This document shows, in pieces, positions 1 through 6,534 of a stretch of 19,581 nucleotides of DNA. Source of the stretch: an uncultured Odoribacter sp. (GTDB lineage Bacteria > Bacteroidota > Bacteroidia > Bacteroidales > Marinifilaceae); contig CAMWQQ010000009.1 in the NCBI GenBank assembly GCA_947176455.1, positions 1 to 19,581 of the forward strand, given 5' to 3'. The position numbers and the translations under genes were made by a program. Position 1 is the stretch's first letter; each line of letters starts with the position of its first letter. The notes under the pieces were generated by a model, which searched no databases, was not told where the DNA came from, and saw only the letters and a program-made list of their open reading frames with translations.

Positions 1-1
1 A

Positions 2-85
2 GAAGGACACCAGGCAGGGCATCAGGAAGGTCGCCGAGAAGGATACCGGGAAGGTCATCAGGAAGGTCGCCAGGAAGGACATCAA
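2..85 (+). repeat. Seven 12-bp tandem repeats encoding EGxx
   Basis: Seven consecutive 12-bp units close to GAAGGNCNCCAG (for example GAAGGTCATCAG and GAAGGTCGCCAG) run in frame through the tail of the truncated gene. Units differ at a few positions but keep the period exactly, so gain or loss of a unit would not shift the frame. The array may continue to the left of the window. Confidence 0.85.
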
Positions 86-226
86 GAAGGCTTGTTGAAG
101 GGAAGATTGGAAGGACAGCGGAAAGAGAAGTATCAGATTGCTACCAATTTAAAAAGCCAGCAGGTTCCGTTCGAGGTGATTGCCCGAAGCACGGGGCTTT
201 CCATTGAAGAAATCAGTAAGTTGTAG
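2..226 (+). CDS. Rpn/PD-(D/E)XK nuclease-transposase family protein, C-terminal end (5' truncated by window)
   Basis: An open frame enters from the left edge and gives 74 residues before a TAG stop. The first 28 residues are seven tetrapeptides of the form E-G-x-x (EGHQ, AGHQ, EGRR, EGYR, EGHQ, EGRQ, EGHQ). A charged linker follows, and the end reads IARSTGLSIEEISKL. A highly charged repetitive tail and a closing IA-x-x-TGLS-x-EEI-x-x-L segment are typical of Rpn family recombination-promoting nucleases/putative transposases (PD-(D/E)XK superfamily), which are common in Bacteroidales. The catalytic N-terminal domain lies outside the window, so activity cannot be judged. The gene probably has nothing to do with the SusCD pair that follows; a small terminator separates them. 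The family is inferred only from the tail, and another protein with an EGxx-repeat tail is possible. Confidence 0.72.
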   Translation, partial: EGHQAGHQEGRREGYREGHQEGRQEGHQEGLLKGRLEGQRKEKYQIATNLKSQQVPFEVIARSTGLSIEEISKL

Positions 227-231
227 GATTT

Positions 232-254
232 GTCATTTTCAGCAATGACTTTTT
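232..254 (+). terminator. Small intrinsic terminator after the Rpn-type gene
   Basis: A perfect 6-bp stem (GTCATT/AATGAC) with a 6-base loop is followed at once by five T. It starts six bases after the TAG stop. The stem is short and AT-rich, so it may be only a moderate terminator. Confidence 0.5.
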
Positions 255-270
255 GAGCTGTTCCGGGCAT

Positions 271-325
271 TTTGACGTGTACCGGTAACGGTTGTTTTGT
301 TCCCTCGAAAAAACTATAGGTTTTG
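271..325 (+). promoter_or_regulatory. Candidate Bacteroidetes promoters for the first susC
   Basis: Two overlapping matches to the Bacteroidetes primary promoter (-33 TTTG, -7 TAnnTTTG) lie here, each with a 17-base spacer. One is TTTG at 271-274 with TTGTTTTG at 292-299. The other is TTTG at 296-299 with TAGGTTTT(G) at 317-325. Each -7 box differs from consensus at one position. Either would give a leader of roughly 95-125 bases before the susC start. Confidence 0.3.
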
Positions 326-347
326 TTCCTCTGTTTATAATCCCATT

Positions 348-414
348 TGATTTTACAACTTTTAACCGACTTAAACGAACTTTATTCACGGGAATGCGAA
401 TAAAAGTAAAATCA
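348..414 (+). promoter_or_regulatory. Inverted repeats in the leader of the first susC
   Basis: A 9-bp perfect outer dyad (TGATTTTAC at 348-356, GTAAAATCA at 406-414) encloses a local hairpin of TTTATTC (381-387) and GAATAAA (398-404) with a 10-base loop. The structure ends 14 bases before the susC ATG, where no Shine-Dalgarno site is visible. It could control translation or mRNA stability, but it is AT-rich and may be chance. It is described from the sequence only. Confidence 0.35.
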
Positions 415-428
415 CTTATTCTGAATAT

Positions 429-3400
429 ATGGAACATAAACCAAAACAAATTTTTCGGTTGAGAGTACACTCCGGATACCAATGGGTATGCTTGGGAGTG
501 TTCCTGGGAATGGCAGGTGTTTTGCTGTGTCCCGGAGAGGCAATGGGTAACCGGGTACAGCGCGTCAATCAGACCGTGCCACAGGAGCAACGGATTATCC
601 GTGGTAAAGTGACAGATAGCAATGGGGCTCCCATTCCCGGTGCGAATGTTTGGGTAAAGGGAACCTCTATGGGGGTGGCGACGGATGTCCACGGGGATTA
701 CTCGTTGCGAGTCGGTTCGGATGCGAAATCCCTATATGCTTCTTTCATCGGATATGCGCAGGCTGAAAAGAGCCTGATGCCGGGGATAGACGTGTATAAT
801 TTTTCTTTGCAATCGGAGTCTCGAAAATTGGACGAAGTCGTGGTCGTGGGGTATGGAACTACCCGATTGGGCGACCTGACCGGTGCCGTGTCTTCCATTG
901 GCGCGGGGCAACTGGAAAAAGAGCCGATTCTGAATATCGCATCCGCCTTGCAGGGAAAAGCTCCGGGTGTGCAGGTGTCTATGGCTTCCGCTAAACCGGG
1001 CGAGCCGATGAGAATCCGGGTACGGGGTTCCACCTCTTTGGAGGGGACGAACGAACCCTTGTACGTGATAGACGGAATTCCGGTGGAACAGGAGGATATG
1101 ATTGCCATTAATCCGGACGACATCCAGTCGGTGGATATTCTTAAGGATGCTTCCGCCGCTGCCATTTATGGGTCTAGGGCGGCGAACGGTGTCGTGCTGA
1201 TTACCACCAAGCGGGGGATGCAAAGCGAGAAGACGCAGTTTAACCTGAAATATTTTACGAATTTCGATACGCAGATAGAGAATTTCAAGATTCTGAATGC
1301 GGACCAGTTCCGGTCGGTGATGATGAATGCCGCGGAAAACACGTTGAAAGTCGACCCGACCAACCGGACGGCGCTCAGCATCAAGGACGGAACGGTGCTG
1401 AGGGATGACAGTACGGACTGGTATAAGCTACTGTCTCAAAAGGCATATACCAATAATGTCGAGTTGTCTGTTCGCGGAGGTAGTACCAAATTGAAATACT
1501 TCACCTCTTTCGGAATGAGTTTTCAGAACGGCGTACTGAAAGGGGACGATCTGAAACGCTACACTGGACGTATCAATCTCGACTGGGACGTGACTCCCGG
1601 TTTCAAGTTCGGAACAAATATGAGCATTGCCTACATAGACCAAGCGCAGGAAGGACAGGGCTTGTGGCAAATCAAGCAGTTTCGTCCCGATATTCCGGTT
1701 TATGCCGAGGACGGTAGTTATTACAAGATAGGAACAACGGATAATCCGGTGGCAAAAACGAAGATTACGGACAAGAGCGATGCCTATCGCTTGAACGGTA
1801 CCGTATTCGGGGAATTGCAGTTGTACCCCGGTTTGAAGGTACGCTCTTCCCTGGCTTTGGCGAAAAATTTCAATTTCTCTCATCAATATTACCCCAGCTT
1901 TTTGCAGGACGGCAATTATTACAATACGTACACCGGCCGAGCCGTCCGGGGAAGTAGCGAGTCTGTCCGGACCTTGTGGGACAACACGTTGAGTTATCAG
2001 GGAACGTTTAAGAAAATCCATTCTTTGGACGCTGTGGTCGGCGTGTCGTTTGAGCGTTACAAGACTGGAAATTTCGATGCAACCGGGGTGGATTTCCCTA
2101 TGGATTATATCCTGACCAACCTGAGCAGTGCGACGACTCCGTATGATGTCGGCGGAACCGATTCCGAGAATGGGTTAGTGTCCGTGTTTGGACGTTTTAA
2201 TTACAAGTTAATGGACAAGTATCTGTTTACGTTTACCGCCCGTTTCGATGGTTCATCCAAGTTCGGTTCGAACAACCGTTTCGGTTTTTTCCCCTCCGGT
2301 GCCGTTGCCTGGAAGATTGACCAGGAATCTTTTATGAAAGATATCGAGGAGGTGAATGAACTGAAACTCCGTCTTTCCGCCGGAGTGACGGGTACACAGA
2401 ACATAGGTAATTACAACAACAAGGATTTGTACGGACCGAATGATTTCTTGGGTAAACCGGGTATCGTGCCGACGACTTTGGGAAACAATGATTTGCGCTG
2501 GGAACGGACAAAACAATTTGATATTGCCGTCGATTATGCTTTTCTGGACTATCGGTTGAGCGGTTCTGTTGGCTGGTATTACAAGAATACCAATGATTTG
2601 CTTTGGTATATTCAGTTCCCCTCTTCCCTGAAACCTTTCCGGGGGATGTACAAGAATGTCGGGCGAGTGCAGAACAAGGGTTTCGAGTGGAACCTCGATG
2701 CGAAGATTTTTCGGGATACGGAGGTGAAGTGGGATTTGTCTTTCAATCTGTCCGTCAACCGGAACAAAGTGAAGTCCCTGGTTTCCGAAGGTTCGCAGAA
2801 CTGGGCGGGACGGGGCGTTGTCCAGGGTTCCGGCTACGAAGTATTGGCGGAAGGTTACCCCGTGGGAGCCGTATTGGGCTATATGACGGACGGCATTTTC
2901 CAGTCGTGGGAACAGATAGAAGAGTATAACCGGCGGGCTCAGCAGATGAGCAACGGGACGGCTACGTATTATTACAGCAGTACGACCAAGCCGGGGCAAA
3001 TCATTTACAAGGATATGAACGGGGACGGCTTCGTGAGCGCCAAGGACCGGGTGATTATTGCCAATCCGGAACCGAAGTTCCAGGGCGGTTTTTCGTCCAA
3101 TGTGATGTGGAAGGACTTGTCCCTGTACCTGATGTTCACTTATTCGGCGGGAGCGGAACGCTTGTACAATAACACCTTGCAGAACATATCCGGTTCACTG
3201 AACAATCTGATAGATTATAACCTCTACAACCGTTGGTCGGAAGAGAACACCTCCTCTGTTTTGCCGGCATTGTATGTGGACGACCCGGTGCCTGCCACCA
3301 ACAACCTGTCGGTGCACAAGGCTTCCTATCTGAAATTGTCGCACTTGCGGATTCAGTACAATTTGCCGGTCTTGTGGGATGCCAAATTTTACAAGGGCGG

Positions 3401-3563
3401 TCAGGTTTATTTTGCCATTGCCAATCTGTTTACCATTACCCGTTATCCGGGCATTGACCCGTCTACCGTGGGCAATGCTATGGCAAATTACGGTGGTAAC
3501 TACGACAGCGACATATATCCCGGTGTCCGTTCCTATACCATTGGTTTACGACTTAATTTTTAA
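429..3563 (+). CDS. SusC/RagA-family TonB-dependent outer-membrane receptor (no STN domain)
   Basis: This 1044-residue protein is a TonB-powered outer-membrane importer that works with a SusD lid. Residues about 18-38 form a hydrophobic signal segment. Residues 57-132 are a carboxypeptidase-regulatory-like beta domain (IIRGKVTDSNGAPIPGANV). A TonB-box-like LDEVVVVGYGTTR starts at 134. The plug covers about 145-263 and holds LYVIDGIP (211-218) and the SusC signature ILKDASAAAIYGSRAANGV. The remainder is the 22-strand barrel, ending YTIGLRLNF with the C-terminal phenylalanine of outer-membrane barrels. The length is usual for the family. With no STN domain, it should import without signalling to an anti-sigma factor. 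The ATG at 429 is the only start that keeps the full signal peptide, and it has no Shine-Dalgarno site. The substrate is unknown. The partner susD follows after 18 bases. Confidence 0.95.
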   Translation: MEHKPKQIFRLRVHSGYQWVCLGVFLGMAGVLLCPGEAMGNRVQRVNQTVPQEQRIIRGKVTDSNGAPIPGANVWVKGTSMGVATDVHGDYSLRVGSDAKSLYASFIGYAQAEKSLMPGIDVYNFSLQSESRKLDEVVVVGYGTTRLGDLTGAVSSIGAGQLEKEPILNIASALQGKAPGVQVSMASAKPGEPMRIRVRGSTSLEGTNEPLYVIDGIPVEQEDMIAINPDDIQSVDILKDASAAAIYGSRAANGVVLITTKRGMQSEKTQFNLKYFTNFDTQIENFKILNADQFRSVMMNAAENTLKVDPTNRTALSIKDGTVLRDDSTDWYKLLSQKAYTNNVELSVRGGSTKLKYFTSFGMSFQNGVLKGDDLKRYTGRINLDWDVTPGFKFGTNMSIAYIDQAQEGQGLWQIKQFRPDIPVYAEDGSYYKIGTTDNPVAKTKITDKSDAYRLNGTVFGELQLYPGLKVRSSLALAKNFNFSHQYYPSFLQDGNYYNTYTGRAVRGSSESVRTLWDNTLSYQGTFKKIHSLDAVVGVSFERYKTGNFDATGVDFPMDYILTNLSSATTPYDVGGTDSENGLVSVFGRFNYKLMDKYLFTFTARFDGSSKFGSNNRFGFFPSGAVAWKIDQESFMKDIEEVNELKLRLSAGVTGTQNIGNYNNKDLYGPNDFLGKPGIVPTTLGNNDLRWERTKQFDIAVDYAFLDYRLSGSVGWYYKNTNDLLWYIQFPSSLKPFRGMYKNVGRVQNKGFEWNLDAKIFRDTEVKWDLSFNLSVNRNKVKSLVSEGSQNWAGRGVVQGSGYEVLAEGYPVGAVLGYMTDGIFQSWEQIEEYNRRAQQMSNGTATYYYSSTTKPGQIIYKDMNGDGFVSAKDRVIIANPEPKFQGGFSSNVMWKDLSLYLMFTYSAGAERLYNNTLQNISGSLNNLIDYNLYNRWSEENTSSVLPALYVDDPVPATNNLSVHKASYLKLSHLRIQYNLPVLWDAKFYKGGQVYFAIANLFTITRYPGIDPSTVGNAMANYGGNYDSDIYPGVRSYTIGLRLNF

Positions 3564-3581
3564 TCTTTTGAATGGGTATTT

Positions 3582-4994
3582 ATGAAAAAGATATTTTTCC
3601 TTTTGATAGTCGGCGGTCTGTTGTATTCCTGTCAGTTGACGGATGTCCTGAATCAGGAACCGCCACATAATCTGACTCCGGCGAATGCCATTACGGACGA
3701 AAAGTCGGCGGAAACCGCCCTGACCGGTATATACGGAGAACAGATAGGTTACGAATCTTATATGTCTATCGGCAATCTGGCGATGACTGCCGGTATCTTG
3801 CAACGCAACAACAATCCCGGTGTCGTTGTCAGCATTTACTATATCGAAACCCGTTTGCCGGAATTGAATTTGGTCAGTGCCGCTTACCTGCCGTTTTGGA
3901 ATGCCTTCAATACGATAGTCAATTCTTCCACCCAGTTGCTTGCGGTCGTGGAGAGAATGAACGACCAGCTTTTCAGCGCCGGGCGGAAAACCTCTATGAT
4001 AGGGGAAATCCGCTTCCTGCGTGGTATGTATTTGTTTGAACTGTTGAGAATGTTTGGCGAGTATGACAAGCTGGACAGTCAATACGGGATGATTATCCGG
4101 GAAACTCCGCCCGATGCCAATGACGTTTACAAAGCCCGTTCGACCGTGCAGCAGACTTACGATTTTATATTGGACGACCTTGATTATGCCATTGCCAATG
4201 CTCCGGATTTCACTTCTTCGGACTATGCGTCAAAAATGGCGGCAAGGGCATTGAAAGTCAAGGTGCTGTTCTATATGGGAAAATACAATGAGGCTTTGAC
4301 GGCTGCCAATGCGTTCATCAATGAGGGCGAACGGCAGTTGGTCGCTCCTTATTCCGCCGTTTTTACGGATTTTTCCAATTCGGAATTGATTTATACCCGC
4401 GGATTTGCCGGAACGGACGAGGTGAAGTATCAGGCTACCCGGGTGCAAGCTTATTACAATGAAGGGAAGTGGGGACCCACGGAGTCGTTTATGGGATTGG
4501 TTGCCGGTGACCCCCGAGAAGAGGTGATACTGAAAGACGGGGTCGGCCAGGTGTTCGGTTCGCAAAAGACTATCCGGAAAGCGGCCAATCAGGCAGGTAC
4601 GATGCCCATTTATTTTATGCGTTATTCCGAAATCTATATGATTAAGGCGGAATGCGAAGCCCGGACGGGGCAGGGCGACCCGCTGGCGACGCTGAATGCT
4701 ATGCGCACCGGACACGGGCTTGCCACGATAGCTTCCGCCGACGATATCTTGTCCACGATTTATAACGAATGGTTGTTGGAAATGGGTTTTGAGAACGGAC
4801 ACGAATGGTATGCCACCTGGCGTATGGGCGTGGACCAGCTTTTGGAAACCAATCAGGCGGTTCTCAAAAAAATGAATACGTCCGCCGACCCGGCTTTGTA
4901 TAAGGCGAATTTGCCTTATAACCGGATATTCCCGATACCGTCCGACGAGACAAATGCCAATAAGCTGATGTTGCAGAATCCGGGGTATAATTAG
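3582..4994 (+). CDS. SusD/RagB-family outer-membrane lipoprotein
   Basis: This 470-residue lipoprotein is the surface substrate-binding lid of the upstream SusC barrel. The signal peptide ends in the lipobox LYSC, making Cys17 the lipidated residue, and QLTDVLNQEPP follows as the usual SusD N-terminus. The N-terminal SusD-like domain includes the segment around ATALTGIYG-type residues 40-55. The C-terminal SusD domain includes PIYFMRYSEIYMIKAECEAR, the family's conserved helix, and the end FPIPSDETNANKLMLQNPGYN is also typical. The gene lies 18 bases after susC in the same direction and is almost certainly cotranscribed with it. A strong terminator follows. No enzyme gene is attached, so the ligand (glycan, peptide or other) cannot be deduced. 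Confidence 0.94.
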   Translation: MKKIFFLLIVGGLLYSCQLTDVLNQEPPHNLTPANAITDEKSAETALTGIYGEQIGYESYMSIGNLAMTAGILQRNNNPGVVVSIYYIETRLPELNLVSAAYLPFWNAFNTIVNSSTQLLAVVERMNDQLFSAGRKTSMIGEIRFLRGMYLFELLRMFGEYDKLDSQYGMIIRETPPDANDVYKARSTVQQTYDFILDDLDYAIANAPDFTSSDYASKMAARALKVKVLFYMGKYNEALTAANAFINEGERQLVAPYSAVFTDFSNSELIYTRGFAGTDEVKYQATRVQAYYNEGKWGPTESFMGLVAGDPREEVILKDGVGQVFGSQKTIRKAANQAGTMPIYFMRYSEIYMIKAECEARTGQGDPLATLNAMRTGHGLATIASADDILSTIYNEWLLEMGFENGHEWYATWRMGVDQLLETNQAVLKKMNTSADPALYKANLPYNRIFPIPSDETNANKLMLQNPGYN

Positions 4995-4998
4995 TTTT

Positions 4999-5028
4999 AA
5001 AGTTTATAAAGTAGAAAGTTTGTAAAGT
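4999..5028 (+). repeat. Imperfect 16-bp direct repeat (AAAGTTTRTAAAGT x2)
   Basis: AAAGTTTATAAAGT at 4999-5012 and AAAGTTTGTAAAGT at 5015-5028 are identical at 13 of 14 bases. They lie between the susD stop and the terminator. A related string, AAAGTTTGTAAGG, occurs at 9092-9104 between lemA and the sigma gene. The function is unknown; these may be copies of a dispersed AT-rich intergenic motif. Confidence 0.5.
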
Positions 5029-5034
5029 TTTGGG

Positions 5035-5095
5035 TTCATAGGGTTTGAAGGTGCCGATTTTTGGCGGTTTTCAGACCCTATGAATTTGTTTTTTG
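5035..5095 (+). terminator. Strong intrinsic terminator after susD
   Basis: The arms 5035-5049 and 5070-5084 form a 15-bp stem with a single G-U wobble (TTCATAGGGT pairs perfectly with ACCCTATGAA). A smaller GCC/GGC stem lies inside the loop. A T-rich run to 5095 follows. This closes the first SusCD operon and insulates the CYTH gene. Confidence 0.85.
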
Positions 5096-5148
5096 TTCGG
5101 TCGTGTGATGAATTGCTATAAAATAAAAAAGATGTGAGATAAAACATT

Positions 5149-5156
5149 TATTTTTG
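5149..5156 (+). promoter_or_regulatory. -7 promoter element for the CYTH gene
   Basis: TATTTTTG is an exact TAnnTTTG match 20 bases before the ATG at 5176. No clear TTTG is found at the -33 distance. The implied start of transcription near 5162 would exclude the upstream GTG at 5158 as the translation start. Confidence 0.5.
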
Positions 5157-5175
5157 TGTGCAAAAGGAGAAAAGG

Positions 5176-5658
5176 ATGCCACAGGAAATAGAACGTAAAT
5201 TTTTGGTCAAGGGGGATGCTTTTAAGGCGTTGGCTTTTCGGGCTGTCCGGATAACTCAGGGGTATTTGTCTTCGGTTCCGGAACGGACGGTGAGGGTTCG
5301 GGTCTGTGGCGACCAGGGTTTTCTGACGGTCAAGGGGGAAAGCAGTGCCGACGGTGTTGCCCGTTATGAGTGGCAGAAAGAGATTGCGGTATCCGATGCC
5401 CGGGAGTTGTTGCGGTTGTGCGAACCGGGAGTCATTGACAAGACCCGCTATCTGGTTCAGGTCGGTGCGCATCTTTTTGAAGTGGACGAGTTTTATGGCG
5501 ACAACGAAGGATTGGTCGTTGCCGAGGTGGAACTTGCCACTCCGGACGAGCCTTTTGAATCCCCGGACTGGCTGGGTCGGGAGGTCACCAGCGACGAGCG
5601 TTATTACAATGCGATGCTGAGCCGGTTGCCTTACCGGGATTGGAAAACCGGTGCCTGA
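5176..5658 (+). CDS. CYTH-domain protein (triphosphate tunnel metalloenzyme family)
   Basis: This 160-residue soluble protein is one compact CYTH domain. CYTH enzymes bind triphosphates in a beta tunnel with a divalent metal; bacterial members are often inorganic triphosphatases, and some are class IV adenylate cyclases. The defining N-terminal E-x-E-x-K motif is E4-I-E-R-K8. Further expected charged tunnel residues are visible: R40 and R42 (TVRVRV), K53 (LTVKGE), E65, K89 and R91 (DKTRY), E102 and D104 (FEVDEF), and E117 and E119 (VAEVEL). The ATG is chosen because AAGGAG lies six bases upstream and an exact -7 box lies 20 bases upstream; a GTG at 5158 would add six residues before the motif. 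It is a single-gene unit, convergent with the CDGSH gene 11 bases away. The true substrate cannot be told from sequence. Confidence 0.9.
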   Translation: MPQEIERKFLVKGDAFKALAFRAVRITQGYLSSVPERTVRVRVCGDQGFLTVKGESSADGVARYEWQKEIAVSDARELLRLCEPGVIDKTRYLVQVGAHLFEVDEFYGDNEGLVVAEVELATPDEPFESPDWLGREVTSDERYYNAMLSRLPYRDWKTGA

Positions 5659-5663
5659 TTACT

Positions 5664-5697
5664 CCGGAATTAGTTTTCCGTTTCTTTTTCTTTTGTT
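5664..5697 (+). terminator. Possible weak terminator between convergent CYTH and CDGSH genes
   Basis: CGGAA at 5665-5669 and TTCCG at 5676-5680 form a 5-bp stem with a 6-base loop, followed by a T-rich tract (TTTCTTTTTCTTTTG). It overlaps the 3' end of the opposing gene. The stem is short, so the call is tentative. Confidence 0.35.
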
Positions 5698-6434
5698 TCG
5701 GGAATCGGCAGTTGGTCGTTAAAACAGATGTCGATGTGGGTGCCGTCGCAAAACGGTTTGTTGGCAGATGCCCCGCAACGACACAAGGTTATCCGGTTGC
5801 GCCGTTCGTAGGCGGTGTCCGGACTGTCTACGGCAAAGCCTCCTTTTACCCAAAGCGGTCCGCTACATTTCTTCTGCGGGTCTTCTATCAGTCCGATTTC
5901 CGGTTGCAGAGGCGGTTCGATGTACTCTCCCGTTTCTTTGTCCAGGATTTTTAATCGTCCGGAGGGACAAAAAGTCGCTTCGTGAATGGCATTTTCTCTG
6001 GCTTCCGGTTTATTGGAACGTATGGTGTTTTTCCAGGCGGTGTGTTTTGCCATACAAATGCGGGCGCGGGCGCAATAGTCGGGATTGTCGGATAGTTGCA
6101 GTGTCGCACCGTCATAGGTCATCGCTTTTTCCAACAGAGGAACATTGTCGGCAGTGAGAGAGGGATCCCAGTCGGCACGGGTATGCGAGCCGTCGCAGTA
6201 CGGGTGGTTGCCGGAGTGTCCGCAACGGCACAGGGCGGTGGGATTTTCCGTTGTGGCATAGCTGTGTCCCTGGGCATATTTCCAGGATACGCCTTCTTCG
6301 TCCTGAGTCAGGATTTCCTGTTGTACGGGCGGATTGCCATACACTAAATAGGGACCGTCGGGAAGGACTTCTATGCGGAACTTTTCATCCGGCAGGGGTG
6401 TGCCGGATTCTGTAAAACGTTTCTCTTTTTCCAT
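5670..6434 (-). CDS. Double CDGSH iron-sulphur protein with a central Cys-rich segment
   Basis: This 254-residue protein has no signal peptide and is probably cytosolic. Two complete CDGSH motifs (C-x-C-x2-S-x3-P-x-C-D-G-x-H) are present: C69, C71, C80 and H84 in CRCGHSGNHPYCDGSH, and C218, C220, C229 and H233 in CRCGASANKPFCDGTH. Each should hold a 2Fe-2S cluster with Cys3His ligation. Between them, C121, C127, C156 (FCPSGRL) and C190 resemble the divergent ferredoxin-like segment often found in bacterial CDGSH proteins. Roles known for the family are electron or cluster transfer and redox sensing; the partner is unknown. The start at 6434 (MEKEKRFTES) is preferred because upstream codons in the same frame encode a cysteine-rich, unconserved stretch overlapping the antiporter gene. 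It is the last gene of the leftward cluster, 100 bases after the antiporter. Confidence 0.88.
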   Translation of the reverse strand: MEKEKRFTESGTPLPDEKFRIEVLPDGPYLVYGNPPVQQEILTQDEEGVSWKYAQGHSYATTENPTALCRCGHSGNHPYCDGSHTRADWDPSLTADNVPLLEKAMTYDGATLQLSDNPDYCARARICMAKHTAWKNTIRSNKPEARENAIHEATFCPSGRLKILDKETGEYIEPPLQPEIGLIEDPQKKCSGPLWVKGGFAVDSPDTAYERRNRITLCRCGASANKPFCDGTHIDICFNDQLPIPETKEKETEN

Positions 6435-6534
6435 ATCATTCCGTTTTTTGTAGCTTATACCTTTTTCAAAGCAAAAAGTTGCAACTGGTAGCCGGTCTTC
6501 TTCGCAGAAACTTTCGAGTTGCTGTTTTTGATTT

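Noticed and set aside
2253..2999. Long minus-strand open frame (248 codons) opposite the first susC
   Set aside because: It lies wholly antisense to a well-conserved SusC barrel, has no recognisable domain, no promoter box and no start context. It is a shadow frame of a GC-balanced gene.
4230..4802. Minus-strand open frame of 190 codons opposite the first susD
   Set aside because: It is antisense to conserved SusD domains, with composition typical of a mirrored frame and no family signal.
6475..6532. Paired motifs in the antiporter-CDGSH gap: AAAGTTGCAACT near AACTTT and AGTTGC, which could form a pseudoknot-like pattern
   Set aside because: The segments are only six bases each, the halves are in swapped order, and no single stable hairpin results. 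Chance is a sufficient explanation without conservation data.
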